NCBI GenBank assembly: GCA_964459205.1
Contig: CAYWKJ010000001.1
Coordinates: 21,936 to 85,935 of the forward strand
Length of the DNA: 64,000 nucleotides
Reading direction: 5' to 3'
Origin: JABJMC01 sp964459205
Lineage (GTDB): Bacteria > Patescibacteriota > Gracilibacteria > UBA1369 > UBA12473
The notes below the pieces were generated by a model. That model worked only from the letters and a program-made list of their open reading frames with translations. It was not told the DNA's origin and did no database searches. How positions within the stretch are numbered: the stretch's first letter is position 1; each line of letters opens with the position of its first letter. The position numbers and the translations under genes are program-made. Below are positions 61,008 to 64,000 of the stretch, piece by piece.

Positions 61008-61119
61008 TCAGGCTTGATTTTATGGGACGTTTTCTATAGATTAGGCGCGTTGAGTTTAGCGTGTCCCCGTAGCGTTCGCTGCGCGAGGGCTACAAAGAAC
61101 TCCACTCGAGTCATTTGAA

Positions 61120-61242
61120 AATTTGAACGAATTCGTCGCTCCGCTCCTTGATTATTTCGCAAGAAACCTTCGAGAAAATATGTTTTCTCTTCGATTTTTG
61201 CTTCATAATCTAGTCAGCCTTTGGCTGCTATTCGTTCAAATT
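61120..61242. repeat. 123-bp concentric palindrome upstream of tRNA-Arg
   Basis: Perfect 13-bp outer arms AATTTGAACGAAT (61120-61132) and ATTCGTTCAAATT (61230-61242), and inner arms GAGAAAA (61172-61178) and TTTTCTC (61183-61189) share the same centre at about 61181. Size and design resemble the two 120-bp palindromes, but the sequence is different. It ends 22 bases before the tRNA. Confidence 0.7.
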
Positions 61243-61264
61243 ACTAGCTAATGACCCTCATTAC

Positions 61265-61341
61265 GTCCCCGTAGCTCAGCTGGATAGAGCGCAAGCTTGC
61301 GGAGCTTGAGGCCACAGGTTCGAATCCTGTCGGGGACACCA
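61265..61341 (+). tRNA. tRNA-Arg (GCG)
   Basis: 77 nt. Acceptor GTCCCCG/CGGGGAC, D arm GCTC/GAGC, anticodon stem CAAGC/GCTTG with loop TTGCGGA (anticodon GCG), T arm ACAGG/CCTGT, discriminator A and encoded CCA. Most bacteria decode CGU/CGC with an A34 tRNA edited by TadA; a G34 gene reads CGC and CGU directly. Confidence 0.93.
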
Positions 61342-61352
61342 GATTTATAAGT

Positions 61353-61967
61353 ATGAAAACTATGACAGAGGTTGCGTTTGCAGATGAGGATGTGGATCTG
61401 GTTGCGTTGAATCCTTTTTTGGCTGACGTTGGAGATACGGCACCAGTGCGAGAAACTGCGTTTGCGCAGGGCCGAGAAACCACGCGGGCTTATTTGCAAA
61501 GAGAACATGTGTCAACAGATAAAGGACGGGTTGATGTTTTAATTAAAGGGATTAGGTCTCTTTTAGAAGGTTTTGGGTTTGTGGAGATGAAGCATGATAA
61601 TTCAGCCACTATTTTTAGGCATGCTCATCATAATTTTGAGGTAATGTTGCATAATTGGCAGGGGGCTCTTGAGTTGGGAAAAAATGCTCCACTTCGAGAT
61701 TCTGCGGTAGCTGCTAGTAAAGTGAGCCCAGAGGATTTGGATGTCAAAGGTTGGACAATTGCTATGCATGGGGATGGGCCATTTTTTCAGGGACTTACTG
61801 AATATATTAGAGGATTGATGCCTGAGATGACTCCAGTTCAAACGCAGCCGGGAAATACAGTTTACAGTTTAGGTCATCCGGTCCAGCATGATCTTTTGGA
61901 GCCGACGTTGGTATATAGCAAAGATCTTGCGTGGAGTAGTGGTTGGGCTCAGCAACCAGGGATGTAA
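61353..61967 (+). CDS. Orphan protein immediately after tRNA-Arg (204 aa)
   Basis: Unrecognised. The ATG is only 11 bases past the CCA end, so it must share the tRNA transcript or start from a promoter inside the tRNA. Soluble; acidic head, then a HxH-rich region (HDNSATIFRHAHHNFEVMLH near 80-99) that could bind metal, and a C-terminal part with Trp/His. No SD. Confidence 0.6.
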   Translation: MKTMTEVAFADEDVDLVALNPFLADVGDTAPVRETAFAQGRETTRAYLQREHVSTDKGRVDVLIKGIRSLLEGFGFVEMKHDNSATIFRHAHHNFEVMLHNWQGALELGKNAPLRDSAVAASKVSPEDLDVKGWTIAMHGDGPFFQGLTEYIRGLMPEMTPVQTQPGNTVYSLGHPVQHDLLEPTLVYSKDLAWSSGWAQQPGM

Positions 61968-62014
61968 GTAAAAGAGTTAAGGCCAGATTTTGAACAGATG
62001 AAAAGCGCGTTTTT

Positions 62015-62044
62015 TTGCTTAAATAAGCCATTTTTTGGTTAAAT
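62015..62044 (+). promoter_or_regulatory. Promoter of the OPT transporter (TTGCTT-N18-TTAAAT)
   Basis: TTGCTT at 62015-62020 and TTAAAT at 62039-62044; moderately good match in an AT-rich stretch before the leader. Confidence 0.5.
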
Positions 62045-62080
62045 TGAAGGTCCATGCGTTCTTTGATAGTTTGGCTTTCG

Positions 62081-62182
62081 ATAGAGAGAAGTGTGTCCCT
62101 TAAATGTGGGCAAGATTTCGTCCCCGGCAAAGTAAGCGGAGGTGGTGATTTTGTTCCGACTAAGGGATAAGCCACTCTCTAT
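62081..62182 (+). promoter_or_regulatory. Leader hairpin of the OPT transporter
   Basis: ATAGAGA (62081-62087), GTG (62091-62093) and TCCCTTA (62096-62102) pair in order with TAAGGGA (62161-62167), CAC (62173-62175) and TCTCTAT (62176-62182), closing a structured loop of about 60 bases. SD AAGGAGG follows at 62208-62214. It recalls the leader hairpins of the four minus-strand cassettes and could be a riboswitch or attenuator; no known class is recognised. Confidence 0.6.
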
Positions 62183-62222
62183 TGAAATGATGTTTTGAAG
62201 TCTGGATAAGGAGGGTTCGCCC

Positions 62223-63986
62223 ATGTCTCACAACGAGGCTCCCCAGGTTGGGAAGGGGCGAGAGCTCCTTTCCTTTGGTTTTTCTCGGCTGGTTGGGGCT
62301 TGGCGGTTGTCAGTGGTCCTCGTGATCGCGGCACTGTCATCTCTGATCTGCCTTTACCTTATCCTGCGCGTTGGACTCGCGTTTGGTGGCTCCCTCTTTG
62401 GAGTCTTCTTGTACATGCTGTTTGGCATGGACAACAACGTCCACCGGGCCAATCTGGCCCAAACAGCTGGATCTGGAGCAGCCTTTTCCGCTTGGACTCT
62501 GGCTATGGTCGCCGCGATGATGATCGCAGACCAGCAAGTCCCAGTGGAGGAGCGCGGTTTTCAGTTGGAGGTTTGGCAGGCACTAATCCTCCTCCCAGTG
62601 GTGTGCTTCCAGGGGATGCTCTACGCTCTCCCCTTCCGGCGCGTTTTGGTACACAAGCTGGGCCTTCCCTGGCCCACAGCAGAGGCTTGTGTCGAGTTGC
62701 TTAAGAAGGTCGGCTCATTCGTGAGTTGGCAGATGTTCCTCAAGGTTTGGATGCATCTGCTGGCGGCCATTGGTGGGTCCTTTGCCGGGACCTATTACAG
62801 CGGCTTGAACCCCTCGTGGTGGCCCAACGTACTCGCTAAAGGAAGTCCCTATGCGGGATATTTGACCGCCCCCTTTGCCTACGGGGTCGGCTTCCTGGTA
62901 CGTTATCACGTCGGGGTGACCCTGCTACTGGGCGCCCTCTTCTTTAACCATGTGGAGCTGCCCGAGAGCTTCATTGGTGAGGAAGACTGGAAAACGTGGG
63001 CCGCTATCGCACTGATGACGGCAGCTGGCTTCTCCGCCCCACTTTTCCAGATGCTGCTGAAGCGGAGAGTCAGCGTGAAAGCTGAAGCTGAGACGAAAGA
63101 AGAAGTCGCGTTCTGGGGAACAGAACTGTTTGGAGTGCGCAGCGAGAAGAAGGGGTACGCCATCTACGGTGGCATCCTCATCGGAAACGTGGCGCTTCTA
63201 GCATTTTTGTTCAGTTGGATCTTCGGGCTCCATCCCGTGGTCACCATCCTGAGTGTCATCGCGGCCTGGCCGTTGGTGATCGTGGCTGCCTACTGTGTCG
63301 GCGCTACCGACATAAATCCGATTTCCACGCTCGTGAAGGTGGTTATCGTGGTGGCAGTACTGGTCGGACTCAGGTGTGGTCCCTTGGGCCTGCTCGCTCT
63401 GGCTCTGATCGGGGCAAGTGCCACGGTAGCCGCAGACTGGTTCTCGGATACCAAGGTGGGTGATACCATCGGTACACCCTTCAGAGTGCGGTTCAAGTAT
63501 GAGCTGCTCGGAGTTATGGTGGGCATTGTGGTTGCCACGCCGGTGCTGTACTTCCTCGTGGATAGTGAAGGCATTGGCAAGGGGACCCTTCTCCCTGCTC
63601 CGGGGCCACAGGTGTGGGCCGAGATCGCCGTGGAGGTTAGCCAAGGAATCAACTTCTCGCAGGAGTTGTGGCTGGTCATTGCGGCGGCGGCAGTCATTGG
63701 AGTGGTGTGGGCCTACTTCCAGGAGGTTCTGCAGCGGCGCAAGTTCCCGTTCATTCCTTCGGCTGTGGTGTTTGGGATCGCCTTATTCCTAGGGAAAGAT
63801 CCTGAGCAGCGTCTGTTTATGTGCTGGGCGATCTGTGCTGGCTCGTTGCTGCGTTTGGTGACCGAGAAGGGAGCCGCGCGGTGGGACGAGAAGTATGGTT
63901 CACTCGTTGCAGCAGGCGTGTTGGTCGGTGACATTGCCGCGACCTTGCTGGTGCTGTGGGTGATGATGCAGCGAGGCTGGATCTAA
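62223..63986 (+). CDS. Oligopeptide transporter (OPT) family membrane protein
   Basis: 587 aa with about 14 membrane helices. OPT-like segments: LGLPWPTAEACVELLKKVG (the conserved PxGxA-like loop), GATDINPISTLVKVV, and AADWFSDTKVGDTIGTPFRV (the aaDl.qDlKtGyl pattern). OPT proteins import small peptides or metal-siderophore chelates with protons. Start chosen by a strong SD (AAGGAGG, eight-base spacing). The gene is clearly GC-richer than the host genes around it, with C/G-rich third positions, so recent transfer is likely. Uptake of peptides would suit an auxotrophic CPR cell. It ends 14 bases before the window edge. Confidence 0.8.
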   Translation: MSHNEAPQVGKGRELLSFGFSRLVGAWRLSVVLVIAALSSLICLYLILRVGLAFGGSLFGVFLYMLFGMDNNVHRANLAQTAGSGAAFSAWTLAMVAAMMIADQQVPVEERGFQLEVWQALILLPVVCFQGMLYALPFRRVLVHKLGLPWPTAEACVELLKKVGSFVSWQMFLKVWMHLLAAIGGSFAGTYYSGLNPSWWPNVLAKGSPYAGYLTAPFAYGVGFLVRYHVGVTLLLGALFFNHVELPESFIGEEDWKTWAAIALMTAAGFSAPLFQMLLKRRVSVKAEAETKEEVAFWGTELFGVRSEKKGYAIYGGILIGNVALLAFLFSWIFGLHPVVTILSVIAAWPLVIVAAYCVGATDINPISTLVKVVIVVAVLVGLRCGPLGLLALALIGASATVAADWFSDTKVGDTIGTPFRVRFKYELLGVMVGIVVATPVLYFLVDSEGIGKGTLLPAPGPQVWAEIAVEVSQGINFSQELWLVIAAAAVIGVVWAYFQEVLQRRKFPFIPSAVVFGIALFLGKDPEQRLFMCWAICAGSLLRLVTEKGAARWDEKYGSLVAAGVLVGDIAATLLVLWVMMQRGWI

Positions 63987-64000
63987 AGCGCGACTTAAGG

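Noticed and set aside
61244..61508. Minus-strand frames across tRNA-Arg
   Set aside because: They are the complement of the tRNA and of the following gene, with no start signal.
62300..63934. Other-frame ORFs inside the OPT transporter gene
   Set aside because: Typical shadows of a GC-rich gene; no SD, and residue composition is unlike proteins.
1..64000. CRISPR array, rRNA genes or prophage
   Set aside because: No regularly spaced direct repeats, no rRNA signatures and no phage structural genes were seen.
1..64000. Code 25 (TGA = Gly) as in Gracilibacteria
   Set aside because: TGA ends several well-defined genes in frame and tRNA-Trp has a CCA anticodon.

Overview
The window looks like a chromosomal segment of a Patescibacteria/CPR bacterium. 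A Peregrinibacteria-like lineage is my best guess, but the rank below CPR is uncertain. The reasons are tight gene packing with many 4-20 nt overlaps, AT-rich genes whose starts mostly lack a Shine-Dalgarno (SD) sequence, many small orphan proteins, an archaeal-type NMN adenylyltransferase, and large secreted SLH, beta-propeller and CARDB proteins. TGA is a normal stop (for example for pit and the gene ending at 29053), so this is code 11 and not the code 25 of Gracilibacteria.

Layout. 1-1793 holds a cut-off lipoprotein and two GC-richer cassettes on the minus strand. 1794-13360 holds PBP1A, a NIF3-like protein, an MBL-fold hydrolase, pheT and pheS separated by a gene on the other strand, HU and topA. 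13456-24829 holds a 1334-residue CARDB surface protein, an operon smpB-nadE-nadM-phosphohexomutase-small membrane protein, DoxX, a BASS-type transporter, rpmB with tRNA-Ser, and a site-2 protease. 24830-29052 is the least gene-like part: a probable structured RNA, two copies of a 120-bp palindrome, two more IR-bounded cassettes, tRNA-Thr-rpmG, a DUF3352 lipoprotein and tRNA-Trp. 29053-41560 is envelope and housekeeping: Smr, AI-2E family, PBP2/FtsI-like, SLH-propeller, M16 peptidase, ndk and pit. 41613-57106 carries a scattered folate set (pabB, pabC, folP, a PTPS with a Cys-Glu active-site motif, folK), with a PRK-like kinase, yhhQ, CYTH, thiI and orphans between. 56603-61007 is a pentose-phosphate run: folK, two transketolase-like pieces, DUF192, prs, rpiB and rpe. 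The end holds a 123-bp palindrome, tRNA-Arg(GCG) and a GC-rich OPT transporter.

The most unusual content is a recurring transcription-unit design seen four times on the minus strand (162-985, 1013-1790, 25375-25869, 28575-29056). Its parts are a strong promoter (found in three of the four), an AT-rich leader, one arm of a 14-15 bp inverted repeat starting TTTGACA, a leader hairpin, an SD-preceded ORF of foreign base composition, then the other arm. Two units share nearly the same frame but carry unrelated ORFs, which suggests a cassette system or an rRNA-like processed transcript. The OPT gene at the right edge has a similar SD and leader-hairpin layout.

How genes work together. The folate genes cover p-aminobenzoate synthesis and pterin activation and condensation without folB, and the PTPS may bypass FolB. 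NadM plus NadE completes NAD synthesis. rpe, rpiB and prs interconvert pentose phosphates and make PRPP, while the two transketolase-like parts have lost cofactor and catalytic residues.
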